A stretch of 64,000 bases of DNA, from positions 129,670 through 193,669 of the forward strand of contig JADBKQ010000002.1 of NCBI GenBank assembly GCA_014896305.1, written 5' to 3'. The notes under the pieces are model-generated. The model saw only the letters and a program-made list of their open reading frames with translations. It did no database searches and had not been told where the DNA came from. The translations under genes and the position numbers were made by a program. This DNA is from Limnochordaceae bacterium. Its GTDB lineage: Bacteria; Bacillota; Limnochordia; Limnochordales; DUMU01. Shown here piece by piece: positions 37,180 to 46,805 of this stretch. Within the stretch, counting starts at the first letter, position 1, and each line of letters opens with the position of its first letter.

Positions 37180-37638
37180 ATGGCTTTCGCCTTCCGCCTG
37201 CAGAGGCTGCTTCGCCTGCGCCAGCAAGAGGAACGCCTTTGCCAGCTCCACCTGGCCCGGGTTACCCAGGCCTGGCAAGCGGCTCGTCGGGAGCTTACCC
37301 GCCGGCAAACTACCCTGTCTGACCTGGAAGAACGGTTTGCCCAGGCGAGCGCCCGGCTGGACGGCTGGCTCGACCCCGCCAGTCTAGCTTTATTCTCCCG
37401 AAGGCAACATCGTTTGCGCCAGGAGTGTGCAGAGGCGGTCGTACGGGTGAACGAGGCGGCAGCCCGCGTGGCCCAAGCCAGGCAAAAGGTGGTGGCCGCG
37501 GCCCAACGCCGCCGCACCCTGGAGAGGTTGCGAACGAAAGCATGGCTCGCTTACCAACAGGCCGAACTGGCCCAGGAGCACAAGACGCTGGATGAGGTGG
37601 CAACGGTATGGCATTACCGACACCAAGAACTGGGCTGA
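37180..37638 (+). CDS. fliJ: Flagellar FliJ-like coiled-coil protein
   Basis: FAFRLQRLLRLRQQEERLCQLHLARV; follows fliI. Confidence 0.85.
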   Translation: MAFAFRLQRLLRLRQQEERLCQLHLARVTQAWQAARRELTRRQTTLSDLEERFAQASARLDGWLDPASLALFSRRQHRLRQECAEAVVRVNEAAARVAQARQKVVAAAQRRRTLERLRTKAWLAYQQAELAQEHKTLDEVATVWHYRHQELG

Positions 37639-38363
37639 AACAAGGTGTGCCGGGCCCGCAGCCGGTCGTTTCGGCAGGGCCTGCCCCGGCTCGCCGCCGG
37701 CAGCGCTGGCTGGTGTGGGGGCTGGTGGGCGTCGCCTTGTGCGGGTTTGCGCTCGGCCTCTACCTGACTCGCGACCAGCTGCACCCTGGCCAATGGTTCG
37801 CCAACCTACCTTTGATCGGCGGCCCCATCCGGACCTACCAATTAGGACTACAGGAATCGGCACGCCTGGCCGAAGCAGAGAAGGGGATTCAGCAGGAGCG
37901 ACAGCAGGTCCAGCAGGCCAAAGTGCAGCTGCAAGCAGATCGCCAGCAACTCACCCTGGCCCAGCAGGCGTTACAGCGTCAACAGGCCGAGCTTCAGCAG
38001 CAAGCGGCGGATCTCGCGAGGGCCCGCCAGCAACTGGGTGCAGCGGCACAGGCGGCTAATGCGTCCGAACAAGCCCTGCGGATTTACCGGCAGCTACGCC
38101 CCAGCGAACTGGCGGCCATTTTGGATACGCAACCGGCCGACGTGGCGGTGGCGATCCTGGGCCAGTTGCCAGCCGATCAGGCGGCCGCTGCCGTCGCCAA
38201 GCTGCATCCCTTGAAAGCCGCTCGCCTCCTGCAATTGCTGGCGAGTCGGCCTGCAGCCACAGGTACGGCTGCGAGCCCGAGCGGTACACCCGGTACCGCT
38301 ACCCGTGCTTCTGGTGGCCCGGACGCCGTCCCAACCTCTGGCGGTTCCGTCTTCGCCCCATAA
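37608..38363 (+). CDS. MotE/MgtE-N-like membrane-anchored flagellar chaperone candidate
   Basis: One TM helix, Gln-rich coiled coil, C-terminal LRPSELAAILDTQPADVAVAILGQLPADQAAAAVAKLHPLKAARLLQLL; overlaps fliJ. Confidence 0.7.
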   Translation: MALPTPRTGLKQGVPGPQPVVSAGPAPARRRQRWLVWGLVGVALCGFALGLYLTRDQLHPGQWFANLPLIGGPIRTYQLGLQESARLAEAEKGIQQERQQVQQAKVQLQADRQQLTLAQQALQRQQAELQQQAADLARARQQLGAAAQAANASEQALRIYRQLRPSELAAILDTQPADVAVAILGQLPADQAAAAVAKLHPLKAARLLQLLASRPAATGTAASPSGTPGTATRASGGPDAVPTSGGSVFAP

Positions 38364-38421
38364 GGGACGAAGTGTATCGATAAAGGTTCCAATTGCTCAG
38401 CGGAAAGGAGGTGACATCAAA

Positions 38422-41100
38422 GTGTTCACAGCAAGTGCTTCTTCCTCTTCTCCTGCCCCGGCTGGCACTCCTCAGGAGGTGGCTAGCTCCGCCGCGAGCT
38501 GGACCGCGCCGGTGGGCACGCCCAACTCGTCTACGGGCCAAGCGGTGCACCTCACAGGGGGCGTGGAAGACGTGGAAAAGGAGGGTTTCGCCTCCTGCCT
38601 GAGCCGGGCTCAAGCGTCCGCATCCAGCCAGGCTGGCACAGGGTCCGGGGTTACCCGCGAGATCCTGGCCCAGCATGGCAAGGGCTACCCGACAGTGAAG
38701 GAGCCCGCGCCGGCAGGTACGGAGTGCGCTAGGGAGCTGCCTGCGTCCGCGGAATCGGCACTGCCCGATGACGCTCCGGCGGCTTCCGCCTCTACCCCAC
38801 CTCGACCTGGAGTGACCGGAGGAGCTGCCGAACCGCTGCTGGCGGCAGCGGTCGCGATCGCGGCTGCCGGCCTGGTTCAACCCGCCCAACCCCAGCCAAA
38901 TCGGCTGGTTGGCGGGGGGAATCGCCCGCCCGCTGAGCTGAAGGAAAACGCCAGTCTGCCTGTCCTGTCATCCGTTAGCGGGATTGGTTCGTCTCTGGGC
39001 GCTGGCGAAATGAGTTTTCCCTCCCGCCTTGTCACAGGCCTGGCCGCTCCCGTCTGGTCGAAGACAATGGGTGTCGAACAGTGGGCGCACCTAGGGGTGA
39101 ACGGTTTGCCGACAGCCCCTGCGCGTGACCAAGGATCTTCGACGCCCGCTGTTGTCCCGCTGGCTACAGAAACATCGCAGAGACTGCCGCCGGCAGCCTC
39201 GCCGGTTAAACCAGGAGCGACTCCTGGGAGCCCGTTGCCGGCCCGGACGCTCTCTGACGCACCATCGGCCAGGCTGGCGTTGGGAGCGGGCCAGATCTCG
39301 GCAGGCAGAACGGTGCCCGCGTCGGCTACGGTGGACGTGGTGGGGATGGCAGGCACCTTGGCCGGGGAGCCGGCACAAATGAGCGTGCCGGCGGCAGTAG
39401 GCGGCTTTGGCATGCACCTGCCGGTGCAACCGCCGGTAGTGGCTCTGCAGCTGGAGCGGGGGCTAGCGGGTTCACCAGGACCAGGGAACGGGCCGCAGGG
39501 CTTGGCACAGGGCAGTGACCCGGCGAAGGTTCAGAGCGCAACCCAGCACCTGGTTCAGGGCCCGCCTGATCCCATCACTACAGCTGGAGAGCGAGCGCGT
39601 CCGATCAACATGGTTCGAGGCTCGCTGGAAGCAGATCCGATCATCCCGGCTCAGGTTGAGGTGGAGTCGACTCCTGCCAGCTGGGTTAGCGGGGTCCAGA
39701 GACTGCTCTGGCCGGCAGAGACTGTTCCCGCCGGAAACGCCGGGAGTCTGCGACTGCCCGCACGCCTTACTTCTCTAGACACTGAAGGAGGCGACCCGCA
39801 GTTGGCCAAGGCGGTCGAGACGGGTACGCGGGCAAAGGCTGACGCCGCCAAACCGTCTCGGGTCGGGACGTCTGCTTCACGGGGCACCTCGCTGATCCCG
39901 GCCACTGCGGGTGAGAGCCTGGCAGGGCGGAGCAGTCAGGGGCTATCCCGTGGCGAACCCGCCTGGGTTACGTCCACCGCTCCCCAAGAACCTTGCCCTT
40001 CATTGCCAGGGCTAACCCGGGACGCTGAACCCCCGGCGTCAGCCCTCCCGCAGGATTCTACAGAAGCTGCATCTGAACTGGCCCAGCAGGCTCACGCACA
40101 GGGATCGGGAGGCCCGGCCCTGGACGTGGCGACTGCGCCAGAGCCGGCGTCAGCGGCGCGGCCGGAGTCCGTCAGGCTGGGCACTCGTTCGGCCGCCTCT
40201 CCACCCGCCAGCGGTTCCACGAAGGAGCAAGAGAATGCGGCGGACGCCGGCGAGCCGCGGGAGACGGCGGCCCCGGCAGCCGCAGCGACGCCTGCGAATG
40301 ACGTCCCGCCCCCGGTTCACGCGGGTGAACGAAGGGGAGCCGGTCTGCATCCGCTTGGCGTCAGTGAGGCCCCGCCTGCCCTGGTTGGCGACGAGCCTGG
40401 ATCCGAGCAGCAGAACGCAGGAGCGGTGCGGGCCCGGGCACAGGTTACGGATTCTTCGGAACCGCCCGGTCCCGCCGTCCATTCCTCCTCCGTCGCAGAC
40501 GGGAGGTCGGCCTGGCTGCCGGCGTCCGTACCGAACACCGCCGGGAATGGGACGACCGGCACTACAGCGGGCACGGATGGCCCGCGGTACACCAGCTCCT
40601 CTTCGTTAACAGGGTCGGCCCCATGGCCTGCCCCAGCCAACGGAGCGGTACACCGGCTTCAGGTGGGAGTCATGCCGGCGGAGCTTGGACCGGTGCAGGT
40701 GGATGTACGGAGCCGGCACGGTGAACTCTCGGTCCAGCTGGCCAGTGATGAGCCACTGACCCGCCGGGTACTGCAACAGCACCGGCTGGAGCTGCAGGAG
40801 CGCCTGGATCTGAGCGGGTTGCGTGTACAGGACATCACCATCCGACCTCTGGCAGAGAGCGGGTTTGCCACCAGCGGGTTTAACAGCCAGAGTCCGACAG
40901 GGCCTGGAGGGAGCGACGGCAGCAGCCTGGGCCAGCCCGGCATGAACATGGGTCAATTCGCTCAACGGGGACAAAACCCATGGCCCGGTGGAACGCCTGC
41001 TGAGCCGGCGGTAGTGATCCTGCCAACGGCCCGCCCTGGCACAGCCCGGGCTGCTAGACGCCGGATTACGCCAGGAACCGGGCTCAATCTGCTAGCGTGA
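38422..41100 (+). CDS. fliK: Flagellar hook-length control protein FliK (large, low-complexity N-terminus)
   Basis: C-terminal LQVGVMPAELGPVQVDVRSRHGELSVQLASDEPLTRRVLQQHRLELQERL; GTG start after AAAGGAGGTGACATC. Confidence 0.85.
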   Translation: MFTASASSSSPAPAGTPQEVASSAASWTAPVGTPNSSTGQAVHLTGGVEDVEKEGFASCLSRAQASASSQAGTGSGVTREILAQHGKGYPTVKEPAPAGTECARELPASAESALPDDAPAASASTPPRPGVTGGAAEPLLAAAVAIAAAGLVQPAQPQPNRLVGGGNRPPAELKENASLPVLSSVSGIGSSLGAGEMSFPSRLVTGLAAPVWSKTMGVEQWAHLGVNGLPTAPARDQGSSTPAVVPLATETSQRLPPAASPVKPGATPGSPLPARTLSDAPSARLALGAGQISAGRTVPASATVDVVGMAGTLAGEPAQMSVPAAVGGFGMHLPVQPPVVALQLERGLAGSPGPGNGPQGLAQGSDPAKVQSATQHLVQGPPDPITTAGERARPINMVRGSLEADPIIPAQVEVESTPASWVSGVQRLLWPAETVPAGNAGSLRLPARLTSLDTEGGDPQLAKAVETGTRAKADAAKPSRVGTSASRGTSLIPATAGESLAGRSSQGLSRGEPAWVTSTAPQEPCPSLPGLTRDAEPPASALPQDSTEAASELAQQAHAQGSGGPALDVATAPEPASAARPESVRLGTRSAASPPASGSTKEQENAADAGEPRETAAPAAAATPANDVPPPVHAGERRGAGLHPLGVSEAPPALVGDEPGSEQQNAGAVRARAQVTDSSEPPGPAVHSSSVADGRSAWLPASVPNTAGNGTTGTTAGTDGPRYTSSSSLTGSAPWPAPANGAVHRLQVGVMPAELGPVQVDVRSRHGELSVQLASDEPLTRRVLQQHRLELQERLDLSGLRVQDITIRPLAESGFATSGFNSQSPTGPGGSDGSSLGQPGMNMGQFAQRGQNPWPGGTPAEPAVVILPTARPGTARAARRRITPGTGLNLLA

Positions 41101-41122
41101 GGCGACGAAAGGGGGAGAGAAG

Positions 41123-41710
41123 ATGACGAACAACGTCGGTCTTCAACTACTGGGATCCTTGGGGTATGGCCCGGGACTCTTGGACTGGGCGCTACGGGGT
41201 GCGGCGGGAAGCCAGCCACTGGCACCTTATGCTGTCGACACGAGCCAGGCCCGGGTGACGGCCAGCAGCCTGTCTGCAGCCGGCCTGATGTCCACAGTTC
41301 GACCGTCCGGCGGAGGCAGTACCCCGAATGAAACGCCGGTGGGAACGATCGACCCGGCCACGCTGGGCAAGGATGACTTCCTGCGCCTGCTGCTGATCCA
41401 GATTCAATACCAGGACCCCACCAATCCTCTGGATGACCGTGCGTTCCTGGCGCAGATGGCACAGTTCTCGGCGCTGGAACAAACAACCAATGTAGCCAGG
41501 AACCTGGCACAACTGGGCCAGCAACTCCAGGAGGCCCAAAGCCGGCAATTTGCCCTGTCTTTGCTGGGGAAACGGGTTGAGGTACGGGCGTCCGATGGGC
41601 AGGCGGTACAAGGAACGGTGGAGGCTGTCAATTGGGGGCAGGACGGCCCGGAAGTTGTGATTGCCGGTAAACCGTACGGAGTCGAAACGGTCACACGGAC
41701 GCTCTCGTGA
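41123..41710 (+). CDS. flgD: Flagellar hook assembly scaffold FlgD
   Basis: LGKDDFLRLLLIQIQYQDPTNPLDDRAFLAQMAQFSALEQTTN. Confidence 0.95.
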   Translation: MTNNVGLQLLGSLGYGPGLLDWALRGAAGSQPLAPYAVDTSQARVTASSLSAAGLMSTVRPSGGGSTPNETPVGTIDPATLGKDDFLRLLLIQIQYQDPTNPLDDRAFLAQMAQFSALEQTTNVARNLAQLGQQLQEAQSRQFALSLLGKRVEVRASDGQAVQGTVEAVNWGQDGPEVVIAGKPYGVETVTRTLS

Positions 41711-41782
41711 GGAGGTCCGGCTCAAGGTACGCCGGGATCCGGTGACCGCGTTGGCAGTGTTGTAACAGAAAGGAGGGTGAAG

Positions 41783-42244
41783 ATGGATTCGGCCGATCGG
41801 TTGGGGCTGGGGCCTGCGGCAAGGCCCGGACAGCTGGCAGGGGTCGTGGGTCAGGAGCAACGGGAGCAGACCTCTCGTGCCCGTACGGCTGGGACGTCAT
41901 CCCCTGCCTCCTTTGATCAACTGCTGGAGCGCGAGATCGCGGCGCGTTCGGCCGGGGTCTCCTACTCCTCACCCCCACCCGCTGCCGTACAGCTAAAATG
42001 GTCAGCCCACGCCCAGCAGCGGCTGCAGTCCGGGGAGATCCGCTGGGGAGCGGCCCAGGAGCAGCGGTTGGCGGCGGCGGTGGAACAGGTGGCTCGCAAG
42101 GGCGGACGAGAGACGCTGGTGTTGCTCGACGACCTTGCCTTCATCGTCAGCGTCCCTCATCGCACGGTGATTACGGCGATGTCGGGAGCGCGGCGGGTGG
42201 ACAACGTGTTCACCCAGATTGATTCGGCGGTGATCGCCCGTTGA
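41783..42244 (+). CDS. Flagellar operon protein, TIGR02530-like
   Basis: KWSAHAQQRLQSGEIRW...KGGRETLVLLDDLAFIVSVPHRTVITAM; between flgD and flgE. Confidence 0.85.
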   Translation: MDSADRLGLGPAARPGQLAGVVGQEQREQTSRARTAGTSSPASFDQLLEREIAARSAGVSYSSPPPAAVQLKWSAHAQQRLQSGEIRWGAAQEQRLAAAVEQVARKGGRETLVLLDDLAFIVSVPHRTVITAMSGARRVDNVFTQIDSAVIAR

Positions 42245-42516
42245 CGGGTTGACGTCGGGGGCGTTGGAGCACCGCAACGGTATGCACCAGGGTGACGAAG
42301 TCTCCCTGAGCAGGGAAGTGGCTGGACCGCAGGCATGGAGTCGTCAACCAAGGGTGGTGGCGGATGCCGCGGAAGCCCGGGTGGTGGAAAGAGCGAAGCC
42401 ACCCAGCTTCGCCGACCTGGTGAACGTTACCGGATCGCCGGGCCGTATGTCCAGGTGGTGACTGGCTCAGCGATGAACGAGCCCTCACGAGAGGGAAGAA
42501 AGAAGGAGGAGAAGCG

Positions 42517-43743
42517 ATGCTGCGTTCATTGTATTCCGGCCTTTCCGGCCTCAAGGCGCACCAGGTCGATTTGGATGTCATCGCCAATAACGTGGCCAAT
42601 GTCAACACGGCAGGGTTCAAGGCGGGTCGTGTGATCTTTGCCGATCTGCTCAGCCAAACGTTGAAGCAGGCACAAGCGCCCACGGATACGCTGGGCGGGG
42701 TCAACCCAAGTCAGGTGGGAATGGGAGTCAAGGTGGGCGGCATCGACCTGATGATGCAGCAGGGACCGCTACAGCCCACCAGTAATCCGTCCGATCTGGC
42801 CATTCAGGGGGAAGGCTTTTTCGTTCTGGAAGACCCCAATGAGGCCAGACTGCTGTGCCGCACCGGCTCCTTCCAGCTCGATGCCAGTGGGTATCTAGTT
42901 CATCGGGGCTCGGGGCTGCGCTTGGTGGGGTGGGCGGCTAAAGATGGTGTGATCGACCGCGCGGTGTCGCCTTCGGTCCTGAAAATCGACCAGAGCTCGC
43001 AAGCCCCGCGGGCAACCAGCAACATCGTCTACTCCGGCAACCTGGACGCACGGTTGCCGAAGGACCAAACGGTCGGGGTTCCCGTCACGATCTACGATTC
43101 TCTGGGAAAGAGCCATTCCGCTCTGCTCCAGTTCACAATGAAGGATCCGGATAACCGGCTCTGGGAGATGCAGCTGTCGCTGGACGGGACGAATGTTCTC
43201 TCCAGCCCGGTGGAAGTTACCTTTGATACAACTGGAAAGATCTCCTCGCCTGCAACCCCCGTGGAGATTGGCTATGCCGTCGGCGGCGGAGCTGACCCCC
43301 TCAATTTCAAACTAGACCTCAGCCGTTTAACCATGCGGGGGCAGCCGACCAGTGCGGTAGCAGAGAGCCAGGATGGATATGCCGGCGCCGAACTCGAGGA
43401 CGTCTCCGTGGAGGCGGATGGCCGGGTGATCGGCCATTACACCGACGGTCGCCTGCACGAGCTGGGCCAGCTGGCGCTGGCAACGGTCGTCAACCCGGCG
43501 GGGTTGAGCCGGGAAGGCAGCTCCTTGTATCGGACGACGCTCAACTCGGGACCGGTTCAGTATGGACAGGCCGCCAGTGGCAACCGGGGTCAGATTCTCT
43601 CCAGCACGCTGGAGATGTCTAACGTGGACCTGACTGAGGAGTTCTCCAATATGATCGTGGCTCAACGGGGATTCCAGGCGAATACGAAGACCGTTACCAC
43701 CTCGGATCAGATATTGCAGGAAGTCGTCAACCTGATCCGGTAG
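42517..43743 (+). CDS. flgE: Flagellar hook protein FlgE
   Basis: MLRSLYSGLSGLKAHQVDLDVIANNVANVNTAGFKAGRVIFADLLSQT, C-terminal NVDLTEEFSNMIVAQRGFQANTKTVTTSDQILQEVVNL. Confidence 0.96.
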   Translation: MLRSLYSGLSGLKAHQVDLDVIANNVANVNTAGFKAGRVIFADLLSQTLKQAQAPTDTLGGVNPSQVGMGVKVGGIDLMMQQGPLQPTSNPSDLAIQGEGFFVLEDPNEARLLCRTGSFQLDASGYLVHRGSGLRLVGWAAKDGVIDRAVSPSVLKIDQSSQAPRATSNIVYSGNLDARLPKDQTVGVPVTIYDSLGKSHSALLQFTMKDPDNRLWEMQLSLDGTNVLSSPVEVTFDTTGKISSPATPVEIGYAVGGGADPLNFKLDLSRLTMRGQPTSAVAESQDGYAGAELEDVSVEADGRVIGHYTDGRLHELGQLALATVVNPAGLSREGSSLYRTTLNSGPVQYGQAASGNRGQILSSTLEMSNVDLTEEFSNMIVAQRGFQANTKTVTTSDQILQEVVNLIR

Positions 43744-43784
43744 CGGCCGGCTAACCGATTCGTAGCAGCGGGAAGGGGAGTGCG

Positions 43785-44078
43785 ATGATCGAAGCAACAC
43801 GGCTGGACGGCGTCACCATCATGGTGAATGCCGATCTCATCGAGACCGTGGAGGCGGTACCAGATACCGTGATCACTCTGTCCACCGGTCGTCGACTGGT
43901 CGTACGGGAGGCGGTGCGGGAGATCGTGGACCGGGTGGTTCGCTACCAGCAGCGGGTGCATCGCACTCCCCTGGGGCTGCTCCCGCCGGGGACTCCCCCT
44001 GCCACGACCGGAACGGCTGATGAAGTCGGATCGGAGGCCGCTCCTCCGAGTGATCCACCAGGGGAGGAGAAAGGTTGA
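43785..44078 (+). CDS. flbD: FlbD/SwrD family flagellar protein
   Basis: MIEATRLDGVTIMVNADLIETVEAVPDTVITLSTGRRLVVREAVREIVDRVVRY. Confidence 0.92.
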   Translation: MIEATRLDGVTIMVNADLIETVEAVPDTVITLSTGRRLVVREAVREIVDRVVRYQQRVHRTPLGLLPPGTPPATTGTADEVGSEAAPPSDPPGEEKG

Positions 44079-44183
44079 GTGGCCTCACGCCGGCGGGGCG
44101 CACCCAAGATGCCGGAGTCGACCTGAGCGTGGGGAAGGCGGCAGCCGGGTCGGAAGCGGGCTGTTAGCAGTGCCGGGGAACCG

Positions 44184-45059
44184 ATGCAGTTTGGGGGGAT
44201 CGTCGTGGAGTGGAGCGCGATACTGGGATTTCTGGGGGGGCTAGCCCTGGTCGCCGTAGCCATCGGCTTTGGTCCGGATGTCCGTTCGTTCCTGGATTGG
44301 CCTTCGGCGGTCATGGTGTTAGGCGGGGCGATTGGAGGCACCTTGATCCACTCGCCGTTCAGGGAAATCCGCAAGGTTCCCCGGCTGTTTCTCATGGTCT
44401 TCCGCCGCTTTCCCTACGACGCGACCGCCGTGCAGGAACGCATGGTCCGCCTGGCCGAAAAGGCCCGGCGGGAAGGATTGCTCAGCCTGGAGGACGACGC
44501 TGCGGAGGAATCCGACCCCTTCCTGCGCAAGGCCATTGAGCTGGTAGTGGACGGAGTGGAGCCCGAACAGGTGGCCGAGATCCTGGATCAAGACATCCAG
44601 CATCTCCAGGAGCGGCATGCCGCTGGACGGGCTGTCTTTGATGCGATGACCCGGCTAGCGCCGGAATTCGGCATGCTCGGCACATTGGTTGGGCTGATCA
44701 AGATGCTGCGCAAGCTATCCGATCCAACCCATATCGGTCCGGATATGGCTTTGGCGTTGATCACCACGTTTTATGGGGCGATCGTCGGCTACTTTCTCTT
44801 CCAACAGGCCTCCGGGAGACTCAAGGCACGTACAGAAGCGGAGGTCCAGTACCGCCAGGCGGTGATGACAGGAATTCTGGCCTTGCAGGCAGGGGAGAAT
44901 CCACGCCTGATCCGGCAGCGATTGCTGGGCTACGCGCCCTCCCGGGAAGGCTGGCGGCGCAGCTGGTATCCAGCCGCTGAAGTCGGAACTGCGCCTGCTC
45001 CGGGACCGGCATCCCAGACCGTGCGAGAGGCGGTGAGCAGCGGTGGCACCCACAACTAG
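44184..45059 (+). CDS. motA: Flagellar motor stator protein MotA
   Basis: PSAVMVLGGAIGGTLIHSPF, APEFGMLGTLVGLIKMLRKL, ALITTFYGAIVGYFLFQQASGRLKAR. Confidence 0.93.
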   Translation: MQFGGIVVEWSAILGFLGGLALVAVAIGFGPDVRSFLDWPSAVMVLGGAIGGTLIHSPFREIRKVPRLFLMVFRRFPYDATAVQERMVRLAEKARREGLLSLEDDAAEESDPFLRKAIELVVDGVEPEQVAEILDQDIQHLQERHAAGRAVFDAMTRLAPEFGMLGTLVGLIKMLRKLSDPTHIGPDMALALITTFYGAIVGYFLFQQASGRLKARTEAEVQYRQAVMTGILALQAGENPRLIRQRLLGYAPSREGWRRSWYPAAEVGTAPAPGPASQTVREAVSSGGTHN

Positions 45060-45867
45060 AACCAGGCGCGCCGAATCCTTGTCCAGGGAGTCCGCTCCCC
45101 CCCGCCGGGCTCGCATTCCGATTCCGCGTCGTCCAGTCGAGGGTTCCGATGCGAGTGACGCCGACGTCTGGTTGACTACGTACGCCGACCTGATCAGCTT
45201 GATGCTGACGCTCTTCGTGGCATTGTTCGCGTTTGCCAATATCGACCAGCAACGGTTCATGAACGTAATCAGCTCTGTCCAGGGAGCACTGGGGGTACCC
45301 CCTGGTCAGCGTTTGGGGTCCGGCGGGATAGCTATGTCTCCCTGGCTGATGAAGGCGCAACAGGAACGCCAGCAATTGCAGCAAGTGATGGCCCAGCTTC
45401 AGGCCGTGCTCCCGCCGCCCGGCCAAAGCGGGATCTCTGTCGTGCAGGAAGAACGGGGGATCGTTGTGCGTTTTTCGGATCAGGCTCTCTTTGACGTCGG
45501 CCAGGCCGATTTGCGGCCCGAAGCTCAAGAGGTACTCAAGCAGGTGGTCCCGATTCTGCGGCGAATCGACAACCCGATTCGAGCCGAGGGGCATACCGAC
45601 AACCTGCCCATACGGACCTCCCGCTTTCCGACCAACTGGGAGCTTTCCACCGCCCGGGCGTCCATGGTGGTCCGCTTCTTGGCGGAGCAGGGGATAGACG
45701 AGCATCGGCTTTCGGCTGCCGGGTATGGGGAACTGCGGCCGATTGCCAGCAACGCGACCCCCGAGGGACGGGCCCGGAATCGCCGCGTGGATCTCGTGAT
45801 TCTCAGTCAAAGTGAGTCTCATAACGAGCCCAACCCATCGACGCCGAGAGGAAGTGCCGGCACATGA
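45043..45867 (+). CDS. motB: Flagellar motor stator protein MotB
   Basis: DVWLTTYADLISLMLTLFVALFAFANID (stator Asp) and OmpA-like EGHTDNLPI...NWELSTARASMVVRFL. Confidence 0.95.
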   Translation: MAPTTRTRRAESLSRESAPPRRARIPIPRRPVEGSDASDADVWLTTYADLISLMLTLFVALFAFANIDQQRFMNVISSVQGALGVPPGQRLGSGGIAMSPWLMKAQQERQQLQQVMAQLQAVLPPPGQSGISVVQEERGIVVRFSDQALFDVGQADLRPEAQEVLKQVVPILRRIDNPIRAEGHTDNLPIRTSRFPTNWELSTARASMVVRFLAEQGIDEHRLSAAGYGELRPIASNATPEGRARNRRVDLVILSQSESHNEPNPSTPRGSAGT

Positions 45868-46805
45868 AAACAGAGACCGCCCGCACCGCGAGGTCGATCG
45901 CCCAGCGCTGGCAGGCCGAACTCTTGAACGGGTTGCGCCTGCGCGCTCGAGTAGAGTGGCAGTCGGCTCGCACCCTGCGTATCAGTGAGCTGGTTCAGGA
46001 CCTGCCGCCGTTATCCGTGGGGGTGTTGCCGGTGACAGCCCCCGCACCGGTCAACAGCCAGATGGGCGAGAAACCTTTTACGACCAGCGCAGCAATGGCC
46101 ACGACCGCAAGCGGCTGGAGGGCTGCCAGCCGCCCGGCAAACCCGCTTCCGCCCACCCCCTTGCTCATTCTGCCCACGCCTCTGGTGCTGGCGCTGCTGG
46201 ACCGGCGCCTGGGGGGAGCAGGGGAGTGGCCCCGGTACGCCCGAACCCTGAGCGTACTGGAGGAGAAAGCCTTTCAACCGCTGGCAATGCGGCTCATGAG
46301 CTCGCTGTCCCAAACCGGGCTGGCCCCTTCGGTGCAGACCGAGGGGGTGCAGTCGCCGGCAGCGGAGTCGCTAGGGTCGTCGACTCCGGCGGCTGGTCGC
46401 CCCACCCTGGTGGCAGCCCGGGCCTACCTCACCCCCTGGTCTCTCCGCTCCATCGGGGTACTCTCGTTCGAGTGGAGCTGGCAGGGGCGAAGCATGCCCG
46501 TCTTTTGTCTGGTCGAGCCTTTTCAAATCGAAGACGTCAGCGAGGCAGCGCCGGTCCCTGTCACCGTGCAGCTGGCCACCCTCTCACTCACCCTCGGCGA
46601 TCTGCTGGGCCTGGAACGGGGGGACGTCATCTGCCTGCCGCGCTCATTGCAGGATCCAGTCACTGTCTGCGTGCAGGGGACGCCCCGCTGGTGGGCGATG
46701 GCCGGCCAGCGGGAAGGGCGGTTGGCGGTTCAACTATTGAAGGAATGGAACGCACAGGAGGATGAGCAGGATGAGCCACCCGCTGCTGTCTCGAGCGGAG
46801 ATTGA
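45864..46805 (+). CDS. fliM: Flagellar motor switch protein FliM, lacking N-terminal CheY-docking peptide
   Basis: LVLALLDRRLGGAGEW (GGxG-type motif) and C-terminal SpoA-like VTVQLATLSLTLGDLLGLERGDVICL; ATGA overlap with motB fixes the start. Confidence 0.8.
   Translation: MKTETARTARSIAQRWQAELLNGLRLRARVEWQSARTLRISELVQDLPPLSVGVLPVTAPAPVNSQMGEKPFTTSAAMATTASGWRAASRPANPLPPTPLLILPTPLVLALLDRRLGGAGEWPRYARTLSVLEEKAFQPLAMRLMSSLSQTGLAPSVQTEGVQSPAAESLGSSTPAAGRPTLVAARAYLTPWSLRSIGVLSFEWSWQGRSMPVFCLVEPFQIEDVSEAAPVPVTVQLATLSLTLGDLLGLERGDVICLPRSLQDPVTVCVQGTPRWWAMAGQREGRLAVQLLKEWNAQEDEQDEPPAAVSSGD

Noticed and set aside
36223-37308. 361-aa minus-strand ORF opposite fliI
   Set aside because: Mirror of a strongly supported fliI; long antisense frames are expected from high-GC codon bias, and no recognisable domain
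44821-45822. 333-aa minus-strand ORF opposite motA/motB
   Set aside because: Shadow of well-supported motA and motB; no recognisable motif
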